A DNA stretch of 47,594 nt from Duganella radicis. Its GTDB lineage: Bacteria; Pseudomonadota; Gammaproteobacteria; Burkholderiales; Burkholderiaceae_D. The DNA is taken from positions 1 to 47,594 of the forward strand of contig NZ_WNKY01000047.1 in the NCBI RefSeq assembly GCF_009720825.1, read 5' to 3'. The position numbers and the translations under genes are program-made. Numbering within the stretch: the stretch's first letter is position 1; every line of letters begins with the position of its first letter. Positions 16,401 to 24,903 of the stretch are shown in pieces. Under the pieces are notes generated by a model. That model saw nothing but the letters and a program-made list of their open reading frames with translations, was not told where the DNA came from and made no database searches.

Positions 16401-18811
16401 AGATCAAGGCCAATCCGGAGGCGCTGGACACCGATCCGCAGCTGGCCGGCATCCTCGACAAGGTCAACCAGGCCAATGCCAAATACGCCGGCTTGAGCAA
16501 GGCCGTCGAGGCCGGCAACATCCCGGTGGCCAAAAACGAGCTGTACCGCTACAACTCGCTGGCCTGGGCCAAGGTCAACGCGCGCACCGAGCTGGAGGTG
16601 CAGGTCGGGGTCAAGGCCGGCGTGCAGATCAAGGGCAGCACGCTGGCCGAGGAGCGCCACACCAAGGAGGTCGCCGGCATCATGGCCGACCTGAACACCT
16701 CGGCCGCCACGGCCGGCTTGACGCTGGGCTTCAAGCTCATCAACCAGGACCACCCGAACTACAGCCGCAAGGGTGAGTTCATGGAATTCTCGGTGACCGG
16801 CGGCGCCGGCAATCCGCTCGCCGGCGCGCTGGTGGAGAAGATGATGCGGCAGGTGGTCAAGGCGCTGTACGGCGCCGAGCAGTTCTCCGACACCGAGGGC
16901 CCGGGCAAGCTGACCGAGCTGAGCAAGCAGGTGTTCGGCTCAGGCGTGCTCGACCTCACCCAAGAGGCGCAGCTGACCTGGCGCATGCACCGCTACCCCG
17001 AGGTCTCGGACAGCAAGTTCGAACTCCAGTCATTCAAGACCTACCAGAAGCGCAAGGAGGGTTACGGCGGCACGCTCAACATCCCGATCGCGCCGGACGG
17101 CTCGAGCGTCGAGCTCGGTTTCAAGGCGGGCCAGGAAAGCCTGGTGCCGGTGTTCGAGTACATGGGGCGCGACCTGGGCCACCACATCATCAATTTCTCC
17201 AGCATCGACGCCGGGCTCAAGGCGGCCGACGCGGCGTTGAAGAAGGAGCAGGCGGCGATCGAGGCCGCCGCCGGGGAGGCCGCCGACGGCGCCGGGCCGG
17301 CCGCGCCCAAGGACAAGCTGGCGCATTTGCGGGAGCTGCTGGACAAGGACGAGGGCGCCTATCTCAAGAGCCAGTTCTTCAGCTCGAACGCGATCGTGCA
17401 GGTGGTCTCGGATTACGCCGCGTTCAAGGACGAAGGCGACACGGCGATGAACCAGAGCGGCTTCGCCTTCTTCCACACCCGCAAGGTGGAGGAAGCGTCG
17501 CGCGTCAGCCGGCAGGCGGACGCGGTGGCGGCGGGCAAGGACTTCAAGACCACCGTGCCGACGCCGTTGACCGAGGTGAGCATCGCGGTGCCCGAGCGCG
17601 CCGCGCTGGCGGCGGCGGAGCAGCGGCTCCAGGGCATGAAGGAGGGCGAGCGCGCCGACTACCTGCTCAACACCGAGGAGGGCCGCGCCATCTTCAACGC
17701 CTACATCGCGGTGGTCGGTAACTACAAGGACATCAACTCGACCGCCACCACGCTGCACAGCTACGCGCCGTATATCCGGCAGGAGGAGCAGTCCACCGCC
17801 ATGCAGACCGTCGCGCGCCCGCTGAAGACGGCGAAGAATTTCGCCGCCGCGCTCAACCCGTTCAGCGGCGGCGTCGCCGGCGGCGACCGCAAGGCGGAGC
17901 AATACCTCAGCGGCCGCGGCCTGTTTGCCGAGGGCAAGCAGCAGGAGCTGGCCGACGTCATGCAGGCGCGCGCGCGGTCGGAGACGCCGGATGCGGAGAT
18001 CACCGCGCAGTCGGGCAGTTGGCTGGAGCAGCACCGCATCGCCGTGGCCGACAACGAGATGACCGGCGCCAAGAGCCTGATCGTGGCGTGCCTCCAGCAG
18101 GCCACCGGCAATTACGGCCGGCTGTACATGAAGGAGGCGGAAAAGTACCTGGCGCAACTGGGCGGGGATGGCGCCGATGTCCAGCCCTCGCCGGAACAGC
18201 TGGAGGCGATCGTCGCGGCCATCAACAAGGATTACGGCAAGAGCGGCGGCGTGCGCCTGGTGACGCCCGGCGTCGAGGGCCATCCGGTCTGGACCGGCGA
18301 TCTCGCCGTCGGGAACGGCCAGGCCGGCGTGATCCTGCGCGACCGCAATGAGCGGGGCGAGGAGGTGTTCTCGGCGCTGGTGCACAAGGGCGAGCTCAAG
18401 TTCGACGAGATCCAGACACGCAAGAGCGCCGACAAGATGATGAACCGGCTGGCGCACCGCAACGAGGTCCGCGCGCACCTGACCGACCCGCAGAACGACG
18501 TCGCCGGCAGCGACCTGCGCAAAGGCAGCGATTTTGTCGCAGGCAAGGGGCGGGCGCAGAAGTTCGAGAAGCTGGCCTCCGCCACCCTGGCCGACTACCG
18601 CAACCCGATCCGCAGGGAATTGCGCGAGATGACCGACAGCGCCCTGGTCAGTTGGATCGTCCAGACCAGCGACATCGCCGGCAGGGAGAGGGATGTCGAG
18701 GAAGGCCGCAAGGAACTGGAGAAGCGCAAGCAGATGAAGGCCGCCCTCGGGGCCGTGCCGGCCGCGCCAAGTTTCGGCGAGCAACTGCTGTCCAACGCGG
18801 GGCAATTCTGA
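13451..18811 (+). CDS. Giant predicted type III effector-like protein 2 (1786 aa)
   Basis: The start is ATG at 13451 (MKTFTNLFKPLMTL); the ribosome site is weak. The N terminus is basic and Pro/Thr rich (KSARKRFMSRFKKKEKRP), then Pro rich. Residues about 120-175 form an acidic tract with repeated SETASE units, and IEEVDEIEEVEEVV lies near 320. A helical region with several amphipathic helices (HEVAQGILQQVRNTMIDHI) precedes a large mixed alpha/beta part. Segments such as TELEVQVGVKAGVQIKGST recall the beta-rich region of giant protein 1, so the two may be distant relatives; this needs profile comparison. No Sec signal or membrane span is clear, and I see no WxxxE motif. The perfect hrp box implies export through the type III system. 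Function unknown. Confidence 0.75.
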   Translation: MKTFTNLFKPLMTLVHKTPAETTTAHTAHQPHQAGDVPGAATTRPDAETGATQGKSARKRFMSRFKKKEKRPAEQGPRLGLKDDKSYQAALAKLQRQTPTPASPPPQTPAAPPPPEAGHNTEIDYDHVEVETIYSETASERSEIGEEQEQIELQLVQSESAHSETASEPDETGPVVTGQPEATAAADGTNAAEASAPTRTPHEVAQGILQQVRNTMIDHITGDVLEDLVAGFVEDMLEHADEELLHAVSADEVGQAISARVESALEEIIAAQVREEVSQHVTDEVQGEIDAGAEQIAREILQHIIDNIDAEAPEPPVNLSEIEEVDEIEEVEEVVQAGAGEETTPVALTPAPVLDPKTHEIRPEQLKALAADFGNYIEQATPLLGQSTVDALKGKLEQLSAAGDKDVGAEGFSHGSHGLDARDCYKNLARECARQAEGASGDKRDMLLTLRALFDELKRHHLSGAATPIFKEYAAAELKQMKKDNIGMTDIRAGAAVGSVGEQKLGVKINIAQAELKRERKRDMKIDDDNDVMNTDYAGGSAGGGVGGIVKKVLTFKGALKVTKGGRYRKTTNFPNLAKIVAADEANHPSRLHAMLLAKSAGVKARQRDQLYQGGYKIANGRLLHNEATIPGYLTADKVAKGAYNTAAIHAAARLLEQAAPAPRDGGRTLSQILKTAYPAVADQAELPASAMDYAPLPTLSAGTTLRGKEKKTTITGVEVGAEAKAALPNFLGNHMKIFKPGKHGLPGKMTASKGLSSLVEGNAAVKGRRIETALERLKPVHTMITTGYTKDMRVSLNLLDTLESAAAKNDNATNQRINAKLSLYRDINQAFQLDSDAHLPSHDATLFGPEIDIPATYLGSVRAPKEQWGELLGAVSGACDHLQGAYTQFEAAAGTLHIENRGKDPEALKQEYATLRETASREVLGSVWKQGYPGLPAGDTGKGLATNSTRRREFIADTHDAISTALASAGTHLEIVKARILAEIKANPEALDTDPQLAGILDKVNQANAKYAGLSKAVEAGNIPVAKNELYRYNSLAWAKVNARTELEVQVGVKAGVQIKGSTLAEERHTKEVAGIMADLNTSAATAGLTLGFKLINQDHPNYSRKGEFMEFSVTGGAGNPLAGALVEKMMRQVVKALYGAEQFSDTEGPGKLTELSKQVFGSGVLDLTQEAQLTWRMHRYPEVSDSKFELQSFKTYQKRKEGYGGTLNIPIAPDGSSVELGFKAGQESLVPVFEYMGRDLGHHIINFSSIDAGLKAADAALKKEQAAIEAAAGEAADGAGPAAPKDKLAHLRELLDKDEGAYLKSQFFSSNAIVQVVSDYAAFKDEGDTAMNQSGFAFFHTRKVEEASRVSRQADAVAAGKDFKTTVPTPLTEVSIAVPERAALAAAEQRLQGMKEGERADYLLNTEEGRAIFNAYIAVVGNYKDINSTATTLHSYAPYIRQEEQSTAMQTVARPLKTAKNFAAALNPFSGGVAGGDRKAEQYLSGRGLFAEGKQQELADVMQARARSETPDAEITAQSGSWLEQHRIAVADNEMTGAKSLIVACLQQATGNYGRLYMKEAEKYLAQLGGDGADVQPSPEQLEAIVAAINKDYGKSGGVRLVTPGVEGHPVWTGDLAVGNGQAGVILRDRNERGEEVFSALVHKGELKFDEIQTRKSADKMMNRLAHRNEVRAHLTDPQNDVAGSDLRKGSDFVAGKGRAQKFEKLASATLADYRNPIRRELREMTDSALVSWIVQTSDIAGRERDVEEGRKELEKRKQMKAALGAVPAAPSFGEQLLSNAGQF

Positions 18812-19157
18812 CCCGGTGGCGGCCCCGCGTCCGGCGGGGCCGTCTGAGACTGGTCGCGGCAAATTCCGCACGAGTTCATGCTTGCGGTTTACCCGGGGAG
18901 GGGGCGCTGAGCGGTGTGTTGAGAGGCCTGCGCCGAACGGATTCGCTCTCGTTCGGCAGTTGTGGGTCCCGGCACTTAGGCCCGCATCGGCTTTGTGCCG
19001 CCGCACCAGGTGTCGCAGCTTTTTAGGCAGGCAGCCGCTTTGACCGGCGTTGGACGTGATCGCTGCCCCGTGCGAACGTGCTGAAATCTTCGACGCGGAG
19101 CATGGTCACGTTCGCGGCTCCCTGCTGGGATGGTCAGGGTATCCCGCTCCCGATTGC
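18812..19157. other. Non-coding gap with hairpins
   Basis: No convincing gene is seen in about 350 nt. A GC hairpin at 18820-18842 (9-bp arms, 5-nt loop) follows the giant gene and may terminate it, although no T tract is present. An 8-bp inverted repeat (GCCGAACG...CGTTCGGC) lies at 18932-18957. The rest is less GC-rich than the flanks and may be a decayed remnant. Confidence 0.5.
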
Positions 19158-20069
19158 TTATGTGCGCTGTCGTTGCGCCTGCAGGCGCCTGCTCAAGGCT
19201 AACTTTCTAATGATCGACGAGAAAGACCGTATGTGCACGGTCTGCTGGTGCGCGCCGCGGTTCCACAGGATACCCGGCGTACGCACGGGGGTCGGATCTT
19301 CCAGCATGACCACGTGCAGGTCCGACCCCGCATCGATCGCATTCGCGGTGACGATGGCGGCGATCTGGGTCCGTGCAACCAATTGCAGCATGGGGGCAAC
19401 GGTGTTCATTTCCGCCATCACCAGCGGTTCCGCCCCGCAGGCCCGGAAGCACTCATCCAGCATGGCCCTGGTGGAGAATGCCTCAGGCAGTAGCACCAGC
19501 TGCTGGCGATGCAGCTCAACAAAGCGGATGCGCTTGCGATTGGCAAACGGGTGCTGTTCCGACACCACCAAAATCATCTCTTCATTGTGCAGCGGTTCGA
19601 ACCACAGGTTGTCCGGATTGTTGGGACGATAGGCGATGCCGAGATCCAACTCGCCGGAATTGAGCTTGACGCAAATTTCCTCGGCTGGCAGCTCCTCCAC
19701 CGTTACCCTGACCAGCGGGTGCTTCTCCAGGAAGGTGGCGATGCATTCGGGCAGGAACTGAAGGTTAAAGGTGTGCGTCGCCCCCACGCGGACGTGACCG
19801 GTCAGCTCCCCCGCCGACTCCTTGAGCGCGCCTATTCCCTGGTCCACCGCGGCCAGCGCCGAGGTAACGAATTCCAGAAAGATCTCGCCCGCCTCGGTCA
19901 GCACGACCCGCTTTCCAATCCGGTCGAACAATGGCCGGTCCAGCGATTCTTCCAGTTGCTTGATCTGGTGCGACAGGGTGGATTGGGTGACGTGCATCCG
20001 CTCGGCGGCACGGGTGAAGTTGAGGCATTCGGACAACGCTTTGAAATACCTGAGGTGACGAAGTTCCAT
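19158..20069 (-). CDS. LysR-type transcriptional regulator (303 aa)
   Basis: The N-terminal winged helix-turn-helix (LRYFKALSECLNFTRAAERMHVTQ... SHQIKQLEESLDRPLFDR) and the C-terminal periplasmic-binding-protein-like effector domain are complete. Length and order are normal for the family, closest in style to CynR/CbbR. It starts at ATG 20069 and is divergent from the first catabolic gene at 20212, the standard arrangement for a regulator of that operon. A dyad of T-N11-A type (20103-20123) is in the shared gap. It probably activates the cluster in response to a pathway metabolite; the inducer is not known. Confidence 0.93.
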   Translation of the reverse strand: MELRHLRYFKALSECLNFTRAAERMHVTQSTLSHQIKQLEESLDRPLFDRIGKRVVLTEAGEIFLEFVTSALAAVDQGIGALKESAGELTGHVRVGATHTFNLQFLPECIATFLEKHPLVRVTVEELPAEEICVKLNSGELDLGIAYRPNNPDNLWFEPLHNEEMILVVSEQHPFANRKRIRFVELHRQQLVLLPEAFSTRAMLDECFRACGAEPLVMAEMNTVAPMLQLVARTQIAAIVTANAIDAGSDLHVVMLEDPTPVRTPGILWNRGAHQQTVHIRSFSSIIRKLALSRRLQAQRQRT

Positions 20070-20102
20070 GCGCTTTTCCGTATCCAGTCATCGATGATGT
20101 CA

Positions 20103-20123
20103 ATGATAACGATGGATAATCAT
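20103..20123. promoter_or_regulatory. LysR-type operator
   Basis: ATGAT-N11-ATCAT: a T-N11-A dyad with 5-bp arms in the 142-nt divergent region between the LysR gene and the citryl-CoA lyase-like gene. Further ATCAT/ATGAT words surround it. Position and form fit the recognition site of the adjacent regulator. Confidence 0.6.
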
Positions 20124-20211
20124 CATTTCAATATCTGGTTGAAGATCGATATGATGCAGTGACTGGCAGCACAAAAGCCGCGCGACAGCGGCACTGATCA
20201 AGGAGACAGAC

Positions 20212-21003
20212 ATGAAAATTGGTAAGGAAAGTGTCCCGCGGACAGCCATCTCCACCTCGGACGAGCATTCGATCACGGTTCGAGGAGCTGACCTCTGCCA
20301 TGATTTGATCGGACGCATTTCGTTCACCGATTACTTCCACCTGCTGGTCACCGGACAGCGCGCTTCCGCCGCCGCCATTGCCGTGCTGGACGCCACGCTG
20401 GTCGCGATTGCAGAGCATGGCCTGGTGCCCAGCGTGCAGGCCAGCCGCATGACGCTGGCGGCGGCGCCGGACGCCATGCAGGGCGCCGTCGCCGCCGGCA
20501 TTCTCGGCTGTGGCTCGGTCATTCTGGGGGCGTCGGAAGGCGCCGGCAAGCTGTTCGTCGAAATCGACCAGCAGGCGGGGCCGGATGGCGACCTGGCCGC
20601 CGCCGCGTCGGCTGTGCTGGGACAATACCGCGCGGCGCGGCGGGCGATTCCCGGCTATGGCCATCCCCTTCATAAGGCGCGCGATCCGCGCGTGGACGCC
20701 TTGTTCGCGGTGGCACGCGCTCAGCACGTCCACTTGCGTTACATCGCGATTGCCGAGGCTGTGGAGGCCGTCATTCCCGAGGTGCTCGGCAAGGAGCTCA
20801 AGCTGAACGTCTCGGCCGCCATCCCGGCACTGCTGCTGGGGATCGGCTTCCCGCTGGCGGCGTTGAAAGGGGTGCCCATCCTGGCGCGCACGGCCGGCCT
20901 GATCGCGCATCTGACCGAAGAGTTGCAGCGGTCAATCGGCTTCGCGTTGTCATACCAGGCGACGCGCGAGCTGGTGTTCGATGGCGTCGCCCCCGCCAAC
21001 TGA
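20212..21003 (+). CDS. Citryl-CoA lyase / citrate synthase-family protein (263 aa)
   Basis: The start ATG at 20212 follows AAGGAG. The protein corresponds to the catalytic core of citrate synthase in a short form. The conserved His loop reads IPGYGHPLHKARDPR, equivalent to the GFGHRVY region of citrate synthase, and LNVSAAIPALLLGIGFP matches the subsequent helices. Short forms like this cleave citryl-CoA-like (2-hydroxy-2-carboxyacyl) thioesters to acetyl-CoA and an oxo acid. The next gene encodes a CoA-transferase that could supply the thioester. It is first in the LysR-controlled run. The substrate is inferred; citramalyl-CoA or a longer analogue is as likely as citryl-CoA. Confidence 0.8.
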   Translation: MKIGKESVPRTAISTSDEHSITVRGADLCHDLIGRISFTDYFHLLVTGQRASAAAIAVLDATLVAIAEHGLVPSVQASRMTLAAAPDAMQGAVAAGILGCGSVILGASEGAGKLFVEIDQQAGPDGDLAAAASAVLGQYRAARRAIPGYGHPLHKARDPRVDALFAVARAQHVHLRYIAIAEAVEAVIPEVLGKELKLNVSAAIPALLLGIGFPLAALKGVPILARTAGLIAHLTEELQRSIGFALSYQATRELVFDGVAPAN

Positions 21004-21025
21004 TCAACTATCCAGAGGTATATAC

Positions 21026-22180
21026 ATGAGCAAGGTCCTACAAGGTGTCAAGGTGATCGAACAGGGCACCTTCATCACCGGCCCGGCCGCGGGCGTGATC
21101 CTGGCCGACATGGGCGCCGACGTCATCAAGGTCGAGCAGCCGGAAACCGGCGATCCGTTTCGCGCCTTCGCGGGCGGTCTCTACAGCCCGCATTTCCAGA
21201 CCTACAACCGTAACAAGCGCAGCATCACCCTGAATCAGAAGAACGAGACGGACCAGGCGGTCTTTGACGAACTGATACGCGATGCCGACGTCTATATTCA
21301 GAATTTTCGCCCGGGCGCGGCGGAGCGATTGAATGCCGGCGAGGCGCGTCTGCGCGCCTTGAATCCACGCCTGATCTACTGCGCCATCAGCGGCTTCGGC
21401 CAGACCGGCCCGGCGGCCCAGCGTCCGGCCTACGACACGGTGGCGCAAGCGGCCAGCGGTTTCCTGAGCCTGCTGATCAATCCCGCCGATCCGCGCGTGG
21501 TCGGCCCGGCCATGGCCGATGCCATGACCGGTTATTACGCGGCGTTCGGCATCCTCGGTGCGCTGTTTGAACGGCACCGCACCGGCAAGGGGCGCGGCGT
21601 GGAAGTGTCGATGGTCGAGGCCATGTGCCATTTCAACCTGGACGCGTTCACCCACTATTTTGCCGAAGGCGAGGTGATGGGGCCCTTCAGTAGGCCCAGC
21701 GTTTCGCAGTCTTACGTGCTGGCCTGCGCGGATGGAAAATGGCTGGCGCTGCACATGTCGTCGCCGGAGAAGTTCTGGCAGGGCCTGGCCAACGCCATGC
21801 GTCGTCCCGAACTGTTTGCCGACCCGCGTTTTTCCACGCGCGAAGCCCGTATCGTGCACTACGAAGAACTGGTGGTGCTGTTGCGCGCGATCTTCGCTGG
21901 CGAGGCGCGCGAGGTCTGGTGTCAACGCTTGACGGCCGAGGACGTGCCCCATGCTCCGATGCATAACGCGCCGGAAACGCTGGCTGATCCGCAGGTGCGG
22001 CACTTGCAGCTGGAGGTGTCGATACCGCGTCCGGCAGCGGAACCTTTCCGCACCATCCGTTTTCCGATCGCCTTCGACGGCCAGCATGCGCTTGATATTG
22101 CTCCGCCCCCCACGCTCAACGCGGACGGTCAGGCCATACGCGAAGAATTAATGAACCGAAAGCGCAATCCACAGCATTAA
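21026..22180 (+). CDS. Class III CoA-transferase (CaiB/BaiF family), 384 aa
   Basis: I chose ATG at 21026 (MSKVLQGVKVIEQG) after GAGG; the longer frame runs into the previous gene. The family signature LADMGADVIKVEQPETGDPFR is at residues 25-45, with NRNKRSITLNQK after it. The catalytic Asp is probably in RPAYDTVAQAASG. Enzymes of this family move CoA from one acid thioester to another through an aspartyl-CoA intermediate. Located between the lyase and the VOC gene, it probably activates the acid that the lyase then cleaves. Length is usual for the family (about 385-410). Confidence 0.92.
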   Translation: MSKVLQGVKVIEQGTFITGPAAGVILADMGADVIKVEQPETGDPFRAFAGGLYSPHFQTYNRNKRSITLNQKNETDQAVFDELIRDADVYIQNFRPGAAERLNAGEARLRALNPRLIYCAISGFGQTGPAAQRPAYDTVAQAASGFLSLLINPADPRVVGPAMADAMTGYYAAFGILGALFERHRTGKGRGVEVSMVEAMCHFNLDAFTHYFAEGEVMGPFSRPSVSQSYVLACADGKWLALHMSSPEKFWQGLANAMRRPELFADPRFSTREARIVHYEELVVLLRAIFAGEAREVWCQRLTAEDVPHAPMHNAPETLADPQVRHLQLEVSIPRPAAEPFRTIRFPIAFDGQHALDIAPPPTLNADGQAIREELMNRKRNPQH

Positions 22181-22226
22181 CCCGTTCGCGGTAGCCCATC
22201 GTCATTCACAAAACAGGAGACAAGCC

Positions 22227-22817
22227 ATGAGCCTTGAGAATTGGACCCCCAGCAATATCGACCTGGATAAGGCGCGCGAGATCGCCTACCAGCGCCGCAG
22301 CGCCAACAAGGTGCGGCACCTGCACCATCATGCCTTCCGCTGCCGCAGCGCGGAGGAGACCCGCGCCTTCTACGAAGGGCTGTTGGGTTTCCCGTTGGTC
22401 GCCGTGTGCCTGGAGCCGATCGATCCGCTGACCAACGAACCCAAGCCCTACCTGCACCTGTATTTCGAAATCGGCGATGGCAGCGCGCTGGCGTTCTTCG
22501 ATTACCCGTCGCACTTCAAGCCGGAAGACTTCCCGCAGGTGGATCAGTTTGGCCACCACATCGCCATGGAGGTGTCGGGCGGCGACGCCACCATCGACGC
22601 CTACCAGCAAAAACTCATCGCCGCCGGCATCGAGGTGCTGGAGATTAACCATGGTTACTGCCGCTCGATCTATTTCTATGACCCGAACGGCATGCGCGTC
22701 GAGCTGGCCACCAACGTCGCCGTGACCGAGCGCTTCTTCGCGGACAAATACCAGTCGGTCGACGCCGACATGGCGGCCTGGAACACTGTGCGTGCGCAAC
22801 ATTATGGCAGCGTCTAA
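22227..22817 (+). CDS. VOC (vicinal oxygen chelate) protein, possible extradiol-type enzyme, 196 aa
   Basis: ATG at 22227 follows AGGAGA. The fold signature runs from LHHHAFRCRSAEETRAFYEGLLGF to the second half. Likely metal ligands are His34/35, His110/111 (FGHHIAMEV) and Glu159 (MRVELAT), the 2-His-1-carboxylate pattern for Fe(II) or Mn(II). A 45-residue insert between the strands (LEPIDPLTNEPKP) is unusual for glyoxalases. Neighbouring FAD monooxygenase and hydrolase genes suggest that it could open a ring or isomerise an intermediate, but no specific reaction can be assigned. Confidence 0.8.
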   Translation: MSLENWTPSNIDLDKAREIAYQRRSANKVRHLHHHAFRCRSAEETRAFYEGLLGFPLVAVCLEPIDPLTNEPKPYLHLYFEIGDGSALAFFDYPSHFKPEDFPQVDQFGHHIAMEVSGGDATIDAYQQKLIAAGIEVLEINHGYCRSIYFYDPNGMRVELATNVAVTERFFADKYQSVDADMAAWNTVRAQHYGSV

Positions 22818-23664
22818 GGCCCGGCACGCGGGCCCGGCCATGCTGGAACCGGCCTTCACCACCTCCAGCGATGGCTGCCGCATCGCCTACTGGAGCGGCG
22901 GCAATCCGGACGGCCTGCCGGTGGTCCTCTTGCACGGCTTCGCGCTGGACCACTCGGTATGGTCGCCGGTCTGGCGGCAGGCGGGTTTTCTCGACCAGTG
23001 CTACGTGGTGGCGCCCGACTTGCGCGGTCACGGCAGGTCGGGACGTCCAAGCGCCGAGGGCTGCGCGCAGGGGCGCCTGTGGGCCGACGACCTGGACGCC
23101 GTGATCCGGTCGAGCGGGGCGGCATGCCCGGCGCTGGTGGCGTGGTCCTACAGCGGCCGCATGGTATTTGACTACCTGCGGCACTATGACGGCGCCTCAT
23201 TGCGCTGCCTGAACCTGGTGGCCGCCGCCAGCCTCGCCGACCCGTCGGTGCTGGGGCCGCGCCACGGTTACCTGGCCGACTTGTGTTCTGCCGATCCGCA
23301 GGTGGAGGCCGTCGCCGCCATTCAGTTCCTGCGGGAGGTGCTGCGGATCGATCAGTCCTTGCCGCAATTCGCCGCGCTGCTCGGGGTGTTGCGTCAGACG
23401 ACTGCCGAACAACGTGGCTGGCTGCGCAACCGGCCGCTGGATTACGACGCCCTGATCGCGGCGCTGACGCTGCCGGTATTGGTCACCCATGGCGAGCACG
23501 ATGCGGTGCTGCGGCCTGCGCACGCGGACAATCTGCAACAGGCCATGCCGCATGCGCTGGTCTCGCACTATGGTCAGGCCGGCCACGCGCCATTTCTCGA
23601 CGATCCGGAGCGCTTCGGGAATGAATTGATTCACTTTGCCGAGCAGGTCGCGGCCCGGCATTGA
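22804..23664 (+). CDS. Alpha/beta hydrolase 1 (286 aa)
   Basis: The start is uncertain: ATG 22804 overlaps the VOC gene end, and GTG 22792 or ATG 22840 are alternatives, none with a strong ribosome site. The fold is clear: VVLLHGFALDHSVW supplies the oxyanion region, the nucleophile elbow is AWSYSG (AWSYS in place of GxSxG), and the acid and base lie in THGEHDAVLR and QAGHAPFLDDPERF. It is similar to meta-cleavage-product hydrolases and esterases. The pathway has a second such enzyme at 24900. Two hydrolases suggest separate ester/lactone and C-C bond steps. Confidence 0.85.
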   Translation: MAASKARHAGPAMLEPAFTTSSDGCRIAYWSGGNPDGLPVVLLHGFALDHSVWSPVWRQAGFLDQCYVVAPDLRGHGRSGRPSAEGCAQGRLWADDLDAVIRSSGAACPALVAWSYSGRMVFDYLRHYDGASLRCLNLVAAASLADPSVLGPRHGYLADLCSADPQVEAVAAIQFLREVLRIDQSLPQFAALLGVLRQTTAEQRGWLRNRPLDYDALIAALTLPVLVTHGEHDAVLRPAHADNLQQAMPHALVSHYGQAGHAPFLDDPERFGNELIHFAEQVAARH

Positions 23665-23703
23665 TAGCAACAGCAGTATCAACGATAAATTCAGGAGACT
23701 AGC

Positions 23704-24903
23704 ATGGAAAACATAGGCGGGGTACTGGTGTCGGGCGCCGGTCCGGTGGGGTTGTTGACGGCGCTCGGCTTGGCCAAGGCCGGGATCAAGGTGACGTTGC
23801 TTGATGCGGCGGCAACCATCAACGACTCGCCGAGGGCCGCCATCTACTATCCGGTGGTGCAGGATGTGCTGGAACGCTACGGCTTGCTGGCCGACGCGCT
23901 CGAGGTCGGTTATCAAAGCACCGAATTCCAGTTCCGTGCACCGTCCAGGGAGACCGTGATCCGGATCAGCACCACCATCCTGGATGGCATGGTGGCCCAT
24001 CCCAGCAACCTGCATCTCGGTCAGCATACGCTGGCGGAGCTGGTGTTGCGCCATCTGCGGCGTTATCCGAACGCCGAGGTGCGCTGGAATACCTCGGTGG
24101 TCGACTTGGCGCAGGACCCGCATGGCGTGACGGTGCAGGTCGATACCACCGAGGGCCGGCGCGCGTTGCGCGCGCAGTGGCTGGTCGGCGCCGACGGCGC
24201 GCGCAGCACGGTGCGTAAGCTGCTGAACCTACCGTTTGAAGGCCATACCTGGCCGGATCGCTTCGTGGCCACCAATGTGCGCTTCGACTTCGGCAAATAT
24301 GGCTACGCGCCGATTAATCAGGTATCTGATCCGGTCAACTGGGCCGTCGTGGCGCGACTGGGTCAGGATAATCTGTGGCGCTGCACCTTTGGCGAGGATG
24401 CCGATCTGGACGAGGCCGAGGTACGCAACCGTATTCCGGCGCGTTATGCCGCCATCCTGCCCAGCACCGATTCGTACGAGATCGTCTCTGCGGCGCCATA
24501 CCGGGTGCATGAACGCTGCGCGCCGAAGTTTCGCGTCGGTCGCGTGCTGCTGGCCGGCGATGCCGCGCACGTTTGCAACCCTTGCGGCGGCCTGGGCCTG
24601 ACCACCGGCCTGCTGGATGCGACCATGGCGGCGGACGCGCTGTACGCTGTGATAGCCGGCGAGGCCGGTGAAGACGTGCTGGATTACTACTCGCGGGAGC
24701 GCCGTCGCGTTTACCTGGAAGTGACCACACCGCTGGCCAGCAACTTCAAGCGCCTGCTGTCCGAGAAGGACCCGCACAAGCGTCGCGAGGACGAGGCGTT
24801 CTACCAGCTCGCCGCCGACGACATTGACGTCGGCCGTCGAACGCTGCTGTACACCAACGCGGTCGCGGGCAACCCGCTGCCGGCGCGGAGCGTGGCGGCA
24901 TGA
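23704..24903 (+). CDS. FAD-dependent aromatic-type monooxygenase (399 aa)
   Basis: ATG at 23704 follows AGGAGA. The FAD-binding Rossmann motif SGAGPVGLLTALGLAKAG is at residues 10-27. The NAD(P)H/FAD motif LVGADGARSTVR and the ribityl motif GDAAHVCNPCGGLGLTTG follow in the usual order for para-hydroxybenzoate hydroxylase/MhpA-type enzymes. The family hydroxylates phenols or performs ring oxygenation with NAD(P)H and O2. Length is normal for the short members. It lies between two hydrolase genes and ends by overlap (ATGA) with the second. A ring hydroxylase here supports an aromatic or quinone-like substrate. Confidence 0.93.
   Translation: MENIGGVLVSGAGPVGLLTALGLAKAGIKVTLLDAAATINDSPRAAIYYPVVQDVLERYGLLADALEVGYQSTEFQFRAPSRETVIRISTTILDGMVAHPSNLHLGQHTLAELVLRHLRRYPNAEVRWNTSVVDLAQDPHGVTVQVDTTEGRRALRAQWLVGADGARSTVRKLLNLPFEGHTWPDRFVATNVRFDFGKYGYAPINQVSDPVNWAVVARLGQDNLWRCTFGEDADLDEAEVRNRIPARYAAILPSTDSYEIVSAAPYRVHERCAPKFRVGRVLLAGDAAHVCNPCGGLGLTTGLLDATMAADALYAVIAGEAGEDVLDYYSRERRRVYLEVTTPLASNFKRLLSEKDPHKRREDEAFYQLAADDIDVGRRTLLYTNAVAGNPLPARSVAA

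Noticed and set aside
13259..16753. Long minus-strand ORF (1164 codons) opposite giant gene 2
   Set aside because: Same composition-driven shadow; runs across the hrp box and hairpin region and has no domain.
8949..18811. Assignment of the giant proteins to the AvrE family
   Set aside because: Size fits, but I found no WxxxE motif and no recognisable AvrE segment.
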